Assembly: GCF_021272385.1 (NCBI RefSeq)
Contig: NZ_JAJSDZ010000009.1
Coordinates: 1,050,239-1,114,238, forward strand
Length of the DNA stretch: 64,000 nt
DNA from: Vibrio salinus
Lineage (GTDB): Bacteria; Pseudomonadota; Gammaproteobacteria; Enterobacterales; Vibrionaceae
Reading direction: 5' to 3'
This document shows, one piece after another, positions 43,912 to 53,377 of this stretch (position 1 is its first letter; every line of letters begins with the position of its first letter). The position numbers and the translations under genes are program-made. The notes under the pieces are model-generated. The model had not been told where the DNA came from, searched no databases, and was given only the letters and a program-made list of their open reading frames with translations.

Positions 43912-45269
43912 TTTCCCTCACTCCCAGTTCGCTTGCGAACGTGTAAAGTCAGACCATTCACCGCATCAATGATCACCATGTCCCCTTTATGCAGGGGGCG
44001 ATCACAGGTTGCGGCCCATCGTTCACCCCGGATTAGCACAAACCCCTGAACAGAAAAACTGTCGTCGACCTGAGCTTCAGAGCCAATAAGAGCTTCAATT
44101 CCACTGACAATTTTTTTGTGTCTGATACGCCAGAGGGTTTTCAGAACGAAAAGGATGAAAGCGCCAGACATAACAGCAATGGAATAAATCAGGTTCATTG
44201 AAATTTTTAACTCCGGCAGATCCGTATCCATCAGGAATACGGATCCCAGAGTGAAGGCGATGATTCCGCCAATACCGAGTAAACCGAAACTGGGAATCAT
44301 GGCTTCAGCAGCCAGTAACGCAATACCAACGAGAATGAGCCCTAAACCAACATAATTGACCGGCAATAGCTGAAAAGCATACAAGGCGACCAGTAATGCA
44401 ATGGCTCCGGTGATGCCGGCAATACCAAAACTGGGGCTGTAAAATTCTAAAATCAGTCCGTAAATGCCAATCATCATCAAGATATAAGCGATGTTGGGAT
44501 TCGTGATGGTGGTCAGGAATTGATTGCGCCAGTCGGGTGGGGCGGTTTTCAGCGTGACGTTATTGAAATCCATCCTGTGCGATTTATCATTCATTATAAT
44601 GGACTTATTATGTAAGCTTTTGAGCATCGCCTCCGGAGAGTCGGCAATAAGATTAATAACGTTGTTTTCTAACGCCTCATTGGCTGACAAGGTGGCCGCT
44701 TCCCGGACGGCTTTTTCTGCCCATTCGGCATTTCGCCCTCTTAACTGTGCCAATGATCGAATATAAGCAATGGAGTCATTTAGGACTTTTTTTTCCATTG
44801 CGCTGGGTGACTTATTGTCGCTTTCTTTTTCCTGCTTTTGTTCACCGGTCGTTCCACCGATTTGTACTGGCGTTGCTGCACCCAGAGTCGTTGCCGGTGC
44901 CATGGCTGCAATATTGCAGGCATAGAGAATGTAGGTACCGGCACTTGCTGCACGTGCTCCCTGGGGGTAAACAAGACAAAGAACAGGAATTTCAGAGGCA
45001 AGAATTTGCTGATTAATTTTACGAAGACTGGAGACCAGCCCTCCCGGCGTGTCCAGTGTAATTATAATTGCAGGCGTATTTGGCTGATTGTTGAAATACC
45101 GGATTTCATTGATGACATAGTCACCTACAGCTGGTCCGATAGCACCACTGATATTCAGTACCGGGACTGTCCTGGGTAACACATTGTCAGGTTTCATTGT
45201 GTCGGCAGCAGGCAGATCCGTTATTACAATGAGACAGCCAAGTACTATCCCGATTATCCAACGATACAT
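43908..45269 (-). CDS. NfeD-family membrane-bound ClpP-class serine protease, about 453 aa
   Basis: The ATG at 45269, with GGAA upstream, is preferred over a GTG at 45281. A signal sequence precedes a ClpP-like domain with the active Ser in [11 protein letters not shown] and the Lys expected in the [11 protein letters not shown] region. Then several membrane helices and a C-terminal OB-fold (Nfe[27 protein letters not shown]-type end). It is the long NfeD1b form, operon-linked with slipin as usual. Physiological substrate unknown; archaeal homologues cleave stomatin. Confidence 0.92.
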   Translation of the reverse strand: MYRWIIGIVLGCLIVITDLPAADTMKPDNVLPRTVPVLNISGAIGPAVGDYVINEIRYFNNQPNTPAIIITLDTPGGLVSSLRKINQQILASEIPVLCLVYPQGARAASAGTYILYACNIAAMAPATTLGAATPVQIGGTTGEQKQEKESDNKSPSAMEKKVLNDSIAYIRSLAQLRGRNAEWAEKAVREAATLSANEALENNVINLIADSPEAMLKSLHNKSIIMNDKSHRMDFNNVTLKTAPPDWRNQFLTTITNPNIAYILMMIGIYGLILEFYSPSFGIAGITGAIALLVALYAFQLLPVNYVGLGLILVGIALLAAEAMIPSFGLLGIGGIIAFTLGSVFLMDTDLPELKISMNLIYSIAVMSGAFILFVLKTLWRIRHKKIVSGIEALIGSEAQVDDSFSVQGFVLIRGERWAATCDRPLHKGDMVIIDAVNGLTLHVRKRTGSEGK

Positions 45270-45372
45270 CTGACTTTCCACTATGACATATAGTCAGAGT
45301 ATAGTTCATGTCGGTATGATTTGTTTTTCTTATATACTCCGGAACGTATTGGTCAGAAGAAATAAAAGGGAG

Positions 45373-45657
45373 TTACGCCGAGATATTAACCGTTTCAAAT
45401 GTGAGTGATTCATGAAATTGTTCATGAAAAGCAATAAACTCTTTGGTGTATGACTGTTCACAGTGCCATTCATGTGCTTCTTTTGACTTCCAGCATTCAA
45501 TGAAGATCAGTTTATTTGGATCATCTGTACAGGTAAAAAAATCGTAAGAAATACAGCCGTCTTCTGCCCTGGTACTTTTCTGCGCATCTGGCGCTTTAGC
45601 CAGAATTTTTTCAAGACTGTTTGGCTTTAATTTTATAGTGATAACAAATTTATACAT
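45373..45657 (-). CDS. Antibiotic-biosynthesis-monooxygenase (ABM) domain protein, 94 aa
   Basis: The ATG at 45657 with AAGGA upstream is the likely start. ABM fold features: FVITIKLKPNSLEKILA, EDGCISYDFF, KLIFIECWKSKEAHEWHC and FHEQFHESL. Similar to small quinol monooxygenases of the YgiN type. Single gene; no linked pathway genes. Role unassigned. Confidence 0.85.
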   Translation of the reverse strand: MYKFVITIKLKPNSLEKILAKAPDAQKSTRAEDGCISYDFFTCTDDPNKLIFIECWKSKEAHEWHCEQSYTKEFIAFHEQFHESLTFETVNISA

Positions 45658-45770
45658 GATGAATTCCTTGTCCTGATATCTGTTTCCTGATAATTCAATC
45701 AACGCATTAATCTAAAGACCAGTTCCGTTTCCGATTGCTCTGACTATTGACTATATGGAACCATGAACTG

Positions 45771-45782
45771 GGAACCGGTTCC
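45771..45782. repeat. Perfect 12-bp palindrome between the ABM and PEP-CTERM genes
   Basis: GGAACCGGTTCC is self-complementary and sits a few bases after the stop of the PEP-CTERM gene and before the ABM gene. GGAACC also occurs 14 bases upstream. It may be a protein-binding site for ABM control or a chance sequence. Confidence 0.4.
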
Positions 45783-45784
45783 TG

Positions 45785-46762
45785 TCAGTCAGTAACACTA
45801 ATATTTATATTATTTTTCAAAGCGGGCTTTATATTACGTCGTACTTTAAGCGCTAACAATCCCAGGCCTAAGAATATTACCGTCGGGGGCTCAGGAACCT
45901 TTGTTGGGAAATGCCCCTCAAAAGAATGCAAATGAACTTCACCATGTTGAGTAAAACGGTTTACTACTACTGAGCCTTCAATAGGCGTCCAGTTTGTCAG
46001 GTGGGCATATGGGGCAAGTAAACTCCCGTTGAGTAGTTTCGTTAGGTTGATTGTTTTTGCTTCGTAAAAATTCCAAATGATTTTTTCGCGTAAGGCGTTA
46101 CTTAATATTTCACCCACGGCATTAGCATAAAATGTTGAATCGTTAATTTCAGTTCCGGAAACATTAATAATGATCGCTGCAGGTGATTCTTCGTTCAGAT
46201 TTACATCGTATTGTTGAATATTCTTATTTCCAAAAAAATCCGAATTTGAAATATTAAATACAGCAATATCACTGTTAATACTTCCAATGTCGAATGAGGC
46301 AATGCTGCAGCAAACAAAGGGAGCTGTTAATGTGGAATTAGAGTTTAAACTACTTAAATAAGCTGAAAAAGATGTGAGTTCTGATTGTTCCTGGGAAAAA
46401 TTGTGGCCGGATGTCGCGTTTATTAATGAGCCACCACCATTTAAATTAACCGTACCGTTGGTATGGCCTCCAACCAAGACATTTTGGCCGTTGTTGATGT
46501 TCACTGTTGTTCCGGCTTTAAGATTTCCACCTATTGTCAATGCGTTTTCACTTTTATTTTTAGTTGAAAGCTTTGTTCCATAGTTGGATGCTGAACCACC
46601 CAGATTGCCGCCGACAAATGTTTTTCCCTCGACTTCGCTGGTCGAATTAAGATTATCAAAAACAATAAGATTGTAATTTCTTATTAGTTTGATTGGGGAA
46701 GCTACAGTATGAAAACTAACCAAACAAAAGGTCAGCATTAATACGAATTGACATGTCTTCAA
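45785..46762 (-). CDS. Choice-of-anchor A protein with PEP-CTERM sorting signal, 325 aa
   Basis: A TTG start at 46762 is supported by AAGGA about nine bases upstream and by the complete signal peptide (hydrophobic FVLMLTFCLVSFHTVA); ATG at residue 9 would truncate it. The body has NLIVFDNLNSTSEVEGKTFV, GGNLGGSASNYG and GGNLKAGTTVNINNGQNVLV, typical of choice-of-anchor A domains. The C-terminus VPEPPTVIFLGLGLLALKVR is a PEP-CTERM tripartite signal (VPEP, helix, basic tail), although about 15 further residues follow the basic stretch. Exosortase-type sorting to the surface is expected, but the machinery is not in the window. Confidence 0.88.
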   Translation of the reverse strand: MKTCQFVLMLTFCLVSFHTVASPIKLIRNYNLIVFDNLNSTSEVEGKTFVGGNLGGSASNYGTKLSTKNKSENALTIGGNLKAGTTVNINNGQNVLVGGHTNGTVNLNGGGSLINATSGHNFSQEQSELTSFSAYLSSLNSNSTLTAPFVCCSIASFDIGSINSDIAVFNISNSDFFGNKNIQQYDVNLNEESPAAIIINVSGTEINDSTFYANAVGEILSNALREKIIWNFYEAKTINLTKLLNGSLLAPYAHLTNWTPIEGSVVVNRFTQHGEVHLHSFEGHFPTKVPEPPTVIFLGLGLLALKVRRNIKPALKNNINISVTD

Positions 46763-47041
46763 TTCTCTTTCCTTCTTATTATTAATTTATATTTTTATCA
46801 CTTAACCAATAGGTTAATAGTATACATTTAATGTGATATTAGTTCCATGGGTGTCTGTAAATCAGCTAATTTGTTCTGTCGTAAAACAATGTTAAGTGAA
46901 TGGTTTTTTATATATTATTAATTAGTTGTTTAATAAACATTAAAGTCAACCGGGTATTAAAATATAAATAAATCTTCTTCACTTGATGAAAATGAAACAG
47001 GTCTATATGATAACGGTAGATTATTAATGTTTGGATTAACA

Positions 47042-47815
47042 ATGAAAAAGAAAACATTCATCAATAAGCATGGAACACGAGTTTTATTTTTAACGCTTTC
47101 CTGTTTGTGTTCTTCTTATGCTTCGGCTGGTGCTTCAGTTGGGTTGGGTGGCGGATTTGGTCATCATTCAGAATATAAAGATTATGATGGTGATACTCAG
47201 TATTTCCCGCTGATTAATTACGAAGATAATATGTTTTATTTCCATGTGTTATCGGGTGGAATTTTCCTTCTGAAAGATGATTATAATGCCGTTACTCTGG
47301 GGCTCTCATATTTTCCGAAAGAATTTGATGCCAGCGATTCAAGTGACGTGCGGTTACAGCTATTAGATGATCGTGATAGCACCGGAATGATTGACATCGG
47401 ATACCGTTATATGGACCCGGTTTTAGGGACCATATCGACTCGTATCTCTGCCGATTTTCTTGATGAAACCGATGGTGGATGGAAAATCGATATGGGTTAC
47501 AGCAAAAGGTTACCAGTGTCTGAGTTTTTTATGCTTACCCCCGGATTTGGTGTGACTTGGTTTAACGATGATTTAAATGATCACTTGTATGGTGTTAGTT
47601 CAGTTGAAGCATCGCGGTCGACGTTGAATGAATATCACCCGGACGGTTCAGTATCTACTTATGCGGAATTGTCTGCCGATTTTATCATTTCCGAGAGTAT
47701 CAGTTTGTCTGCCAGCGGCCGGTATACATGGTTGGATAGTGAGGTCACAAACAGTCCAATGGTTGACAGTGACCACAGTGTCGGGGCTTTTGTCGGTATC
47801 AACGTTTCATTCTAA
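47042..47815 (+). CDS. MipA/OmpV-family outer-membrane protein, 257 aa
   Basis: The ATG at 47042 (GGA six bases upstream) is slightly preferred over 47027. A signal peptide (VLFLTLSCLCSSYASA) precedes a barrel with GASVGLGGGFGHHSEYKDYD, SGGIFLLKDDYNAVTLGLSY and the terminal VGAFVGINVSF, as in OmpV/MipA. These scaffold murein enzymes or act as pores. Monocistronic, with a strong terminator. Confidence 0.87.
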   Translation: MKKKTFINKHGTRVLFLTLSCLCSSYASAGASVGLGGGFGHHSEYKDYDGDTQYFPLINYEDNMFYFHVLSGGIFLLKDDYNAVTLGLSYFPKEFDASDSSDVRLQLLDDRDSTGMIDIGYRYMDPVLGTISTRISADFLDETDGGWKIDMGYSKRLPVSEFFMLTPGFGVTWFNDDLNDHLYGVSSVEASRSTLNEYHPDGSVSTYAELSADFIISESISLSASGRYTWLDSEVTNSPMVDSDHSVGAFVGINVSF

Positions 47816-47850
47816 ATCGCTTAAAAAAGTTTTTAGCCGTTTTTTCGTTT

Positions 47851-47894
47851 AAAAATTCATAGTTAATTGTCGAACTTTTTGACTATGAATTTTT
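47851..47894 (+). terminator. Rho-independent terminator
   Basis: AAAAATTCATAGT and ACTATGAATTTTT form a perfect 13-bp stem with an 18-base loop, ending in a T run. It separates the MipA/OmpV gene from the FMN riboswitch. Confidence 0.85.
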
Positions 47895-47942
47895 GTTGTT
47901 TGCCATACAATAACGTTCAGTTCATTTTATTATTAATATCGA

Positions 47943-48092
<150 letters not shown>

Positions 48093-48180
48093 AACAAATA
48101 CACACAAGGATTGCTCTTGTGTGTATGAGTGTGATATTTCAATCATCACCCTGTTCATCTTTATATTGGGAGAATCTAAG

Positions 48181-49113
48181 ATGACAGGTACATTTTTTAT
48201 CATGATTGCGTGCCTGACCTGGGCATTGGATACGCTGATCCGCTATCCATTATTAGGTCATGGTTATTCTACGTTGCAGATCGTACTTTTCGAACATTTA
48301 ACCCTGGTTATTTTAACGGCTCCTCTGTTGTGGCGCTACAGGGCCGTATTCAGCCGGTTTAACCGATTGCAATTTGTAAGCTTGTTCTTTATCGGCGGAA
48401 TTGGTTCAGCAGTTGGTACGCTGGCTTTTACTCAGGCTTTTTATTATCTGAATCCAACTGTTGTGATTTTATTGCAGAAGCTTCAGCCAATAGTAGCAAT
48501 ACTGGCGGCATCGTGGTTTCTTAAAGAAAGGATCCAGAGGTATTTTTTATACTGGTCAGTACTTATTATTGGCGGTAGTTGTGTCATGATCTGGCCCGAT
48601 ATTCATTCGCTGACAATGGGTAATCTTCACTACGGTAATGATCTGAAAAATATTGTTTTGGGGTATGCTTTCACTTTACTGGCCGTGTTTGCATGGGGAG
48701 TGGCAACCGTCTGTGGCCGATATTTATCGGAATGTGATATCCCGGGTAACGCTATTATGTCCGGTCGTTTTTTGTTTGGTTTGATTGTGCTGTTGTTGTT
48801 CGCAGCTTGCCAGCCTGATCAAATTCAGTATGTACCATTTTCAGTGACAGGCTCTATTGTTCTGATGGCTGTACTTAGTGGTTTACTGGGAATGGGGTTT
48901 TATTATCTGGGGTTAAAAGATACGCCAGCCCAAATTGCAACATTGGTGGAAATGACATTTCCGGTTTTCGCTGCTGTGATTAACTGGAGTTTTCTGGGAA
49001 TAGATTTAAATAGTTTTCAGGTGTTGGGTGGCTTACTTTTAATTTGTGGAAATATCGGATTACGCTTACAGACTCTTACCAGACAGCAAGCAGCTCAGTT
49101 TCAGCAGGCCTGA
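48181..49113 (+). CDS. ribN: FMN-riboswitch-controlled EamA/DMT transporter, predicted riboflavin importer (RibN-like), 310 aa
   Basis: The start is the ATG at 48181 with GGGAGA eight bases upstream. Ten membrane helices form two EamA repeats (PTVVILLQKLQPIVAILAAS with FLKE; DTPAQIATLVEMTFPVFAAV). The FMN riboswitch immediately upstream strongly suggests a riboflavin transport role. RibN, a DMT-family riboflavin importer, is known in Rhizobium and Vibrio. The gene symbol is inferred from that context, not from residue-level proof. A hairpin terminator follows at 49140. Confidence 0.85.
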   Translation: MTGTFFIMIACLTWALDTLIRYPLLGHGYSTLQIVLFEHLTLVILTAPLLWRYRAVFSRFNRLQFVSLFFIGGIGSAVGTLAFTQAFYYLNPTVVILLQKLQPIVAILAASWFLKERIQRYFLYWSVLIIGGSCVMIWPDIHSLTMGNLHYGNDLKNIVLGYAFTLLAVFAWGVATVCGRYLSECDIPGNAIMSGRFLFGLIVLLLFAACQPDQIQYVPFSVTGSIVLMAVLSGLLGMGFYYLGLKDTPAQIATLVEMTFPVFAAVINWSFLGIDLNSFQVLGGLLLICGNIGLRLQTLTRQQAAQFQQA

Positions 49114-49139
49114 GTTTTATTAATTGATAAATGATGATC

Positions 49140-49176
49140 GCGGAGCAGGATGGCTCCGCAATGGTTTGTTTTAGTT
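49140..49176 (+). terminator. Hairpin terminator
   Basis: GCGGAGC (49140-49146), six-base loop, GCTCCGC (49153-49159), followed by AATGGTTTGTTTTAG. It ends the ribN-like gene against the convergent hsp20. Confidence 0.75.
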
Positions 49177-49596
49177 AATATCAATATGATGAGTGGCTTC
49201 CGGGTGACCGGCTTGTTTGGGAACAAAAATTTCTAATACGCCATCATGATGCTTTGCATAAATTCCACTGGTATCAATGTTACTTCCAAGTGCGACGGTA
49301 CGTTTCATGAGACCATTGTGTCTTTCCCGATGTATGAACTTATCGTTTGGTTTTGCTTCCAGTTCCTGAGAGATTGATGCATGAATTGTCAACACACCCT
49401 CATTACAATCAACGGAAATATCTTTTTTTGCAACTCCGGGAAGGTCAGCGATGATTTCAAAAGCGGTTTCTTTCTCAACTACGTCAATGCGTGGCTCAAT
49501 AAAGGAATCGTTGTCAAAATTATGCCGATGTGTCGGACATGCCTGATCAAACAAACGATAAACATCAGATAACGAGTCTTCGGGTAGTATGCTCAT
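49171..49596 (-). CDS. Small heat-shock protein, Hsp20 family (second copy), 141 aa
   Basis: The ATG at 49596 has GGAGG eight bases upstream; the longer frame to 49644 has no site. The alpha-crystallin domain is nearly identical in its first half to the protein at 31320-31742 (VEKETAFEIIADLPGVAK), then diverges (VDCNEGVLTIHASIS). Both end in IDIN. An inverted repeat GGTTAT/ATAACC (49597-49602 and 49615-49620) brackets the ribosome site next to the start codon. Holdase chaperone. Confidence 0.93.
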   Translation of the reverse strand: MSILPEDSLSDVYRLFDQACPTHRHNFDNDSFIEPRIDVVEKETAFEIIADLPGVAKKDISVDCNEGVLTIHASISQELEAKPNDKFIHRERHNGLMKRTVALGSNIDTSGIYAKHHDGVLEIFVPKQAGHPEATHHIDIN

Positions 49597-49620
49597 GGTT
49601 ATCCTCCTGCTTATATAACC
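49597..49620 (-). promoter_or_regulatory. Inverted repeat bracketing the hsp20 ribosome binding site
   Basis: In the mRNA, GGTTAT, then a loop of twelve bases containing GGAGG, then ATAACC directly before AUG. The stem places the ribosome site in a loop and the start codon at the stem base. It could be a temperature-sensitive translational element, but only six pairs are seen. Confidence 0.35.
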
Positions 49621-49736
49621 TTTCGCTTTAAGTGTAGCGTTCACTTTATAATTGAACAGGTTAAATTCACTAAATTGTTAGATAGCTTTAGTATTTTATT
49701 GTGTACTATTATTCTTATTTATTGAATGAAAAAATT

Positions 49737-50615
49737 TTATTTTTCACACTTATAAGATTCGATTAAAACAGATGTATCCATTCGTCCCAGCCCTTTTTCC
49801 TGAAGTGATTGGTACCTGGTATCAACACTTTCAGTTAAAGGTAATGCCAGAGAGTGAAGTTTAGCTTCGTTTAAGCAAATGCCTAAATCTTTGCGCATCC
49901 AGTCAATGGCAAATCCAAAATCAAATTTTTCCTGTGCCATTGTTTCTGCACGATTTTCCATTTGCCAGGATCCGGCTGCTCCATGTTTTAACACATCAAC
50001 GACCTGACTGATATCCAGACTTGCTTCTTTAGCTAACAGAATGGCTTCGCTTAGTCCTTGCAATATACCGGCAATACATATTTGATTTACCATTTTGCAG
50101 CGTTGCCCCTGACCGTTTTCTCCCATGAGCGTTGCTTGTTTTCCATAGTTCTTCATTACCGGAAGGATTTGGTTATAGATGGCTTTATCTCCGCCACACA
50201 TAATCGTAAGGCATCCATTTTCTGCACCTGCTTGTCCGCCGGAGACCGGGGCATCAATAAAGTGAATGTTTTTTTCTGCACATGCCCGGGCCAGTTCAAC
50301 GGAAAGAGTAGCTGATGTTGTCGTATGGTCAACAAGGATTGCACCAGCATTTAAACCGGCAAGAATGCCATCTGCGCCATATACAACACTTCGGACGTCG
50401 TCATCGTTTCCTACACACATAAATACAACCTGACTTCCTTGTGATGCGTCTTTCGGGGTTAGTTTAAAATCCCCACCATATTGTCGGGTCCACTGTTTTG
50501 CTTTTTCTTCGGTTCGGTTAAAAACGGTTGTTTTCAATCCCGAATTCTGAAGATGCCCTGCCATTGGATATCCCATGACGCCTAGTCCAATAAATGAAAC
50601 GTTATTTATGTCCAT
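49737..50615 (-). CDS. 3-hydroxyisobutyrate dehydrogenase-like NAD(P)-dependent oxidoreductase, 292 aa
   Basis: The ATG at 50615 has GGAG seven bases upstream and gives MDINNVSFIGLGVMGYPMAG, with the dinucleotide motif GLGVMG. The substrate motif DAPVSGGQAGAENG and the catalytic Lys in GQGQRCKMVNQI identify the beta-hydroxyacid dehydrogenase family (HIBADH, tartronate semialdehyde reductase GarR/GlxR). Substrate not resolved. It diverges from a MocR regulator that probably controls it. Confidence 0.92.
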   Translation of the reverse strand: MDINNVSFIGLGVMGYPMAGHLQNSGLKTTVFNRTEEKAKQWTRQYGGDFKLTPKDASQGSQVVFMCVGNDDDVRSVVYGADGILAGLNAGAILVDHTTTSATLSVELARACAEKNIHFIDAPVSGGQAGAENGCLTIMCGGDKAIYNQILPVMKNYGKQATLMGENGQGQRCKMVNQICIAGILQGLSEAILLAKEASLDISQVVDVLKHGAAGSWQMENRAETMAQEKFDFGFAIDWMRKDLGICLNEAKLHSLALPLTESVDTRYQSLQEKGLGRMDTSVLIESYKCEK

Positions 50616-50793
50616 TGTTTTCTCCATGATTAATTTGTGTCTTTTAGATGCTCACCTAAAAGAATTATATTAATACATTCAAATTAACCTATGTCAATAA
50701 GAGCTTGTTTAATTATTTATATTTATTAACACATGTTTTGCATGTTAGTATTTACTGCGTTCGGTACAATGTCTTAGTGATAAAGGTTTACCC

Positions 50794-52134
50794 GTGAGTG
50801 AAAGTAAATTCGAAAAAATTGCGCTGATTATAGAAAAAAGGATCATTAGCGGGGAATATCCTCCAAATTTTAAGTTGCCTACTCATAAGTCACTGGCCGC
50901 TGAGATTGATACGACACCGGCTACGGTAGCAAAAGCATATAAATTACTTATTGATAAGAAGAAAATAGAATCTTTCGTTGGTCGTGGCTCATTTGTCTGT
51001 GGGCAATCATCACTTGAGAAAGTGATTCATCCGACTGATAATGATTCCGAAATTAACCTTTCTATTTTACAACCGGACTTGCTGGAAAATGTCACGGAGT
51101 TGTCATCCGCATATAGTCGATGTGCTCAGGCTTTTACTCCTGATTTGATTGGATATGCGGAGCACTCTGGTCATGAAAAACATCGGTTGGCTGGTGTTGC
51201 CTGGGCTAAATCATATGGTTTGGAGTACGGTTCTTCAGAGAATACATTACTTGTTGATGGTGCTCAGAATGCATTGGCTCTTGCCATTATTGCATTGACG
51301 AAACCAGGCGATACTATTGCTGTTGAATCTCTGACATATCCGGGGATTCTTGCTATTGCAAGCTTATATCGTCGAAATGTGTGCCCTGTAGCGATGGATA
51401 ATGAAGGTATGATACCTGATGTGTTGGAAAAAGTGACAAGAGAGTCCAATCCGGCTTTGGTTATTGTTGTTCCTTCTCATCAGAATCCGACTGGTGTGAC
51501 GATGTCGGAAGAACGCCGGAAAGCGATTGCGAAAGTGATTTTAAAGTCTGACTGCTGGCTTGTTGAAGATGACATATACGGATTTTTAAATTCTGATGTA
51601 ATTCCGGCAATTTGTAACAGAATACCGGACCAGGGAATTCATATTACCAGTTTGTCAAAGGCGATCAGTCCGGCTATGAGATGTGGTTTTATGAAAATGC
51701 CAGAAGCGTTGGTGTCACAACTGGCTTCTCATATCCGAACCAATATTTGGTTATCTTCGCCCTTAAACTATGCGGTTGCATCGTATCTGATTGAAAACGG
51801 CTGCGCTTATGATATGGCAGAGAGACAAAGAAAACTGGCAGTACGAAGACAAGCGATTGCAAGGGACTTGTTTTCCTGTATTTCAGGTAGTCTGGCGGGT
51901 TTTCACATTTGGTTACCATTGCCGGAAAAATGGACAGGTGACCATTTAACTATGGAAGCAAAAAACAGAAATGTATTGATAAGTAGTGGCAGTTATTTTA
52001 GCTGTGACGGACATGATCCTAAAAATGTGCGTATTTCACTAATGTCTGTCAGTAACGAACAACAATTGGAAAAGGGATTAAGTACGTTATCTGATTTAAT
52101 GCATTCAGAAGCGCGTACGTTTTTGCCTTTTTAA
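50794..52134 (+). CDS. MocR-type regulator (GntR plus aminotransferase domain), 446 aa
   Basis: A GTG start at 50794 with AAGG upstream. The N-terminal GntR helix-turn-helix (KLPTHKSLAAEIDTTPATVA) is linked to an aminotransferase fold with the PLP lysine in HITSLSKAISPAMR and VPSHQNPTGVTMS. It diverges from the dehydrogenase gene 178 bases away and likely responds to an amino compound linked to that enzyme. Second MocR protein of the window. A hairpin terminator follows. Confidence 0.92.
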   Translation: MSESKFEKIALIIEKRIISGEYPPNFKLPTHKSLAAEIDTTPATVAKAYKLLIDKKKIESFVGRGSFVCGQSSLEKVIHPTDNDSEINLSILQPDLLENVTELSSAYSRCAQAFTPDLIGYAEHSGHEKHRLAGVAWAKSYGLEYGSSENTLLVDGAQNALALAIIALTKPGDTIAVESLTYPGILAIASLYRRNVCPVAMDNEGMIPDVLEKVTRESNPALVIVVPSHQNPTGVTMSEERRKAIAKVILKSDCWLVEDDIYGFLNSDVIPAICNRIPDQGIHITSLSKAISPAMRCGFMKMPEALVSQLASHIRTNIWLSSPLNYAVASYLIENGCAYDMAERQRKLAVRRQAIARDLFSCISGSLAGFHIWLPLPEKWTGDHLTMEAKNRNVLISSGSYFSCDGHDPKNVRISLMSVSNEQQLEKGLSTLSDLMHSEARTFLPF

Positions 52135-52142
52135 TTTAAGCA

Positions 52143-52182
52143 GGTGGTCAATAAAGCAGACCACCATCCATATTTTTTATTT
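52143..52182 (+). terminator. Rho-independent terminator
   Basis: GGTGGTC (52143-52149) and GACCACC (52159-52165) form a 7-bp stem, followed by ATCCATATTTTTTATTT. It ends the MocR gene against the convergent permease. Confidence 0.75.
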
Positions 52183-53296
52183 AGTGGCAATGACCACCAT
52201 GACAGTTGCAGCCTCCGGAGGTTTTTTTACTAAAATAACCGGATATTTTTACAATAAGATCTTTTACTACTATCACGGCTAATAATATTGATGCGATCCA
52301 GGTTATAGCGGAAGGAATAATATCATTACTGCTTGCAATCTCGCTGCTTATGTTGATATCCCAGATTTCGATGAGAAAATTTGCAAAATAGCCAAAACCT
52401 ATAGCAACGACGAGTACGCCTGTTAAGTAGCTTACCAGCGTATGCCAGCCCAGTTCTTTTTTTACAATACCTAAACTTGCTATATTGGTTGCCGGACCTG
52501 CCAGTAAAAAAACCAGAATGGCTCCGGGTGAAACACCAGCCAACATTAACCCAGCTGCCAGAGGCGTTGATGCGGATGCACAGATATACATCGGGACTCC
52601 AATTAAGGCCATTATTATCATGGCTGCCGGACCCTGACTAATACTGGCCAGCGCGTTATATGGAACCGTGGCTACGACAATTGCTGAAATGATCAATCCT
52701 ATTACCAACCAGCCTGATAAATCTTCCAAAAGTTCTGTAAAAGCGTATTTTTGTCCCTGCCATAATTTACTTAAAAAAGGTTGTCTATTGTCGATAGGGG
52801 TTGGGTTTTGGCACCCACAGGACCGACTGCTGCATTCCGATTCTATCTTCGATATTTTCAATATTTGAATTTTATTTTCTTTTTTGTCCTCATTCAGAAG
52901 TACAAGTGCGGCAGCAACAATGGCGGAGCATACGGCAGCAATTGGACGAATAATGGCCATGAATGGGCCCAGAAGTGCATATGAAATCGCAATAGAATCC
53001 ACACCGGTTTCCGGTGTGGAAATCAGAAATGCAGTTGTGGCACTTTTAGAGGCTCCGGCTCTGCGCAGACCAACCGCAGCAGGGATGACACCACATGAAC
53101 AAAGCGGAAGAGGTGTTCCGAGTATTGCGGCTTTTACTGCCGGCCACAATCCTTTTCCCTGTAAGTGTTTTCCAATGTTTTTGCTGTTAATAAACGACTG
53201 AAGTAATCCAGCAATGATAAGTCCGAGAACAAGCCAGAATGCTGCATCTGTCCAAAGATCAATAAATGCATGTCCTATATTAACCAGAGTTGTCAT
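52181..53296 (-). CDS. CSCG-motif permease, SO_0444-type Cu/Zn efflux family, 371 aa
   Basis: Eight to ten membrane helices in two halves, with the conserved TPLPLCSCGVIPAAVGLRRA and STPETGVDS motifs of the ArsP/DUF318 permease family. A Cys-rich segment lies in the central loop (ECSSRSCGCQNP), and the C-terminus GGCNCHGGHCH is a metal-binding tail. Members related to Shewanella SO_0444 are annotated as Cu/Zn efflux transporters. GGAGA precedes the ATG at 53296. A MerR-type operator/promoter stands upstream, consistent with metal-induced expression. Confidence 0.87.
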   Translation of the reverse strand: MTTLVNIGHAFIDLWTDAAFWLVLGLIIAGLLQSFINSKNIGKHLQGKGLWPAVKAAILGTPLPLCSCGVIPAAVGLRRAGASKSATTAFLISTPETGVDSIAISYALLGPFMAIIRPIAAVCSAIVAAALVLLNEDKKENKIQILKISKIESECSSRSCGCQNPTPIDNRQPFLSKLWQGQKYAFTELLEDLSGWLVIGLIISAIVVATVPYNALASISQGPAAMIIMALIGVPMYICASASTPLAAGLMLAGVSPGAILVFLLAGPATNIASLGIVKKELGWHTLVSYLTGVLVVAIGFGYFANFLIEIWDINISSEIASSNDIIPSAITWIASILLAVIVVKDLIVKISGYFSKKTSGGCNCHGGHCH

Positions 53297-53339
53297 ACAC
53301 TATCTCCAGATTTGCAAATGAGAATAATTATCTGAAGTA

Positions 53340-53371
53340 AGTGTAAACCTTAAAGTAAACTACAAGGTCAA
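53340..53371 (-). promoter_or_regulatory. MerR-family-type promoter/operator of the metal permease
   Basis: On the minus strand: -35 TTGACC (53371-53366), a 20-base spacer, and -10 TACACT (53345-53340). The spacer region carries the dyad ACCTTGTAGT, TT, ACTTTAAGGT (53368-53347). Overlong spacers with ACCTT..AAGGT dyads are the hallmark of MerR/ZntR/CueR/CadR activated promoters. No merR-like gene is in the window. Confidence 0.8.
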
Positions 53372-53377
53372 GTATTT

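Noticed and set aside
45771..45782. GGAACCGGTTCC as a defined regulator site
   Set aside because: It is a perfect palindrome but occurs once, and no regulator family could be assigned; listed only as a repeat.
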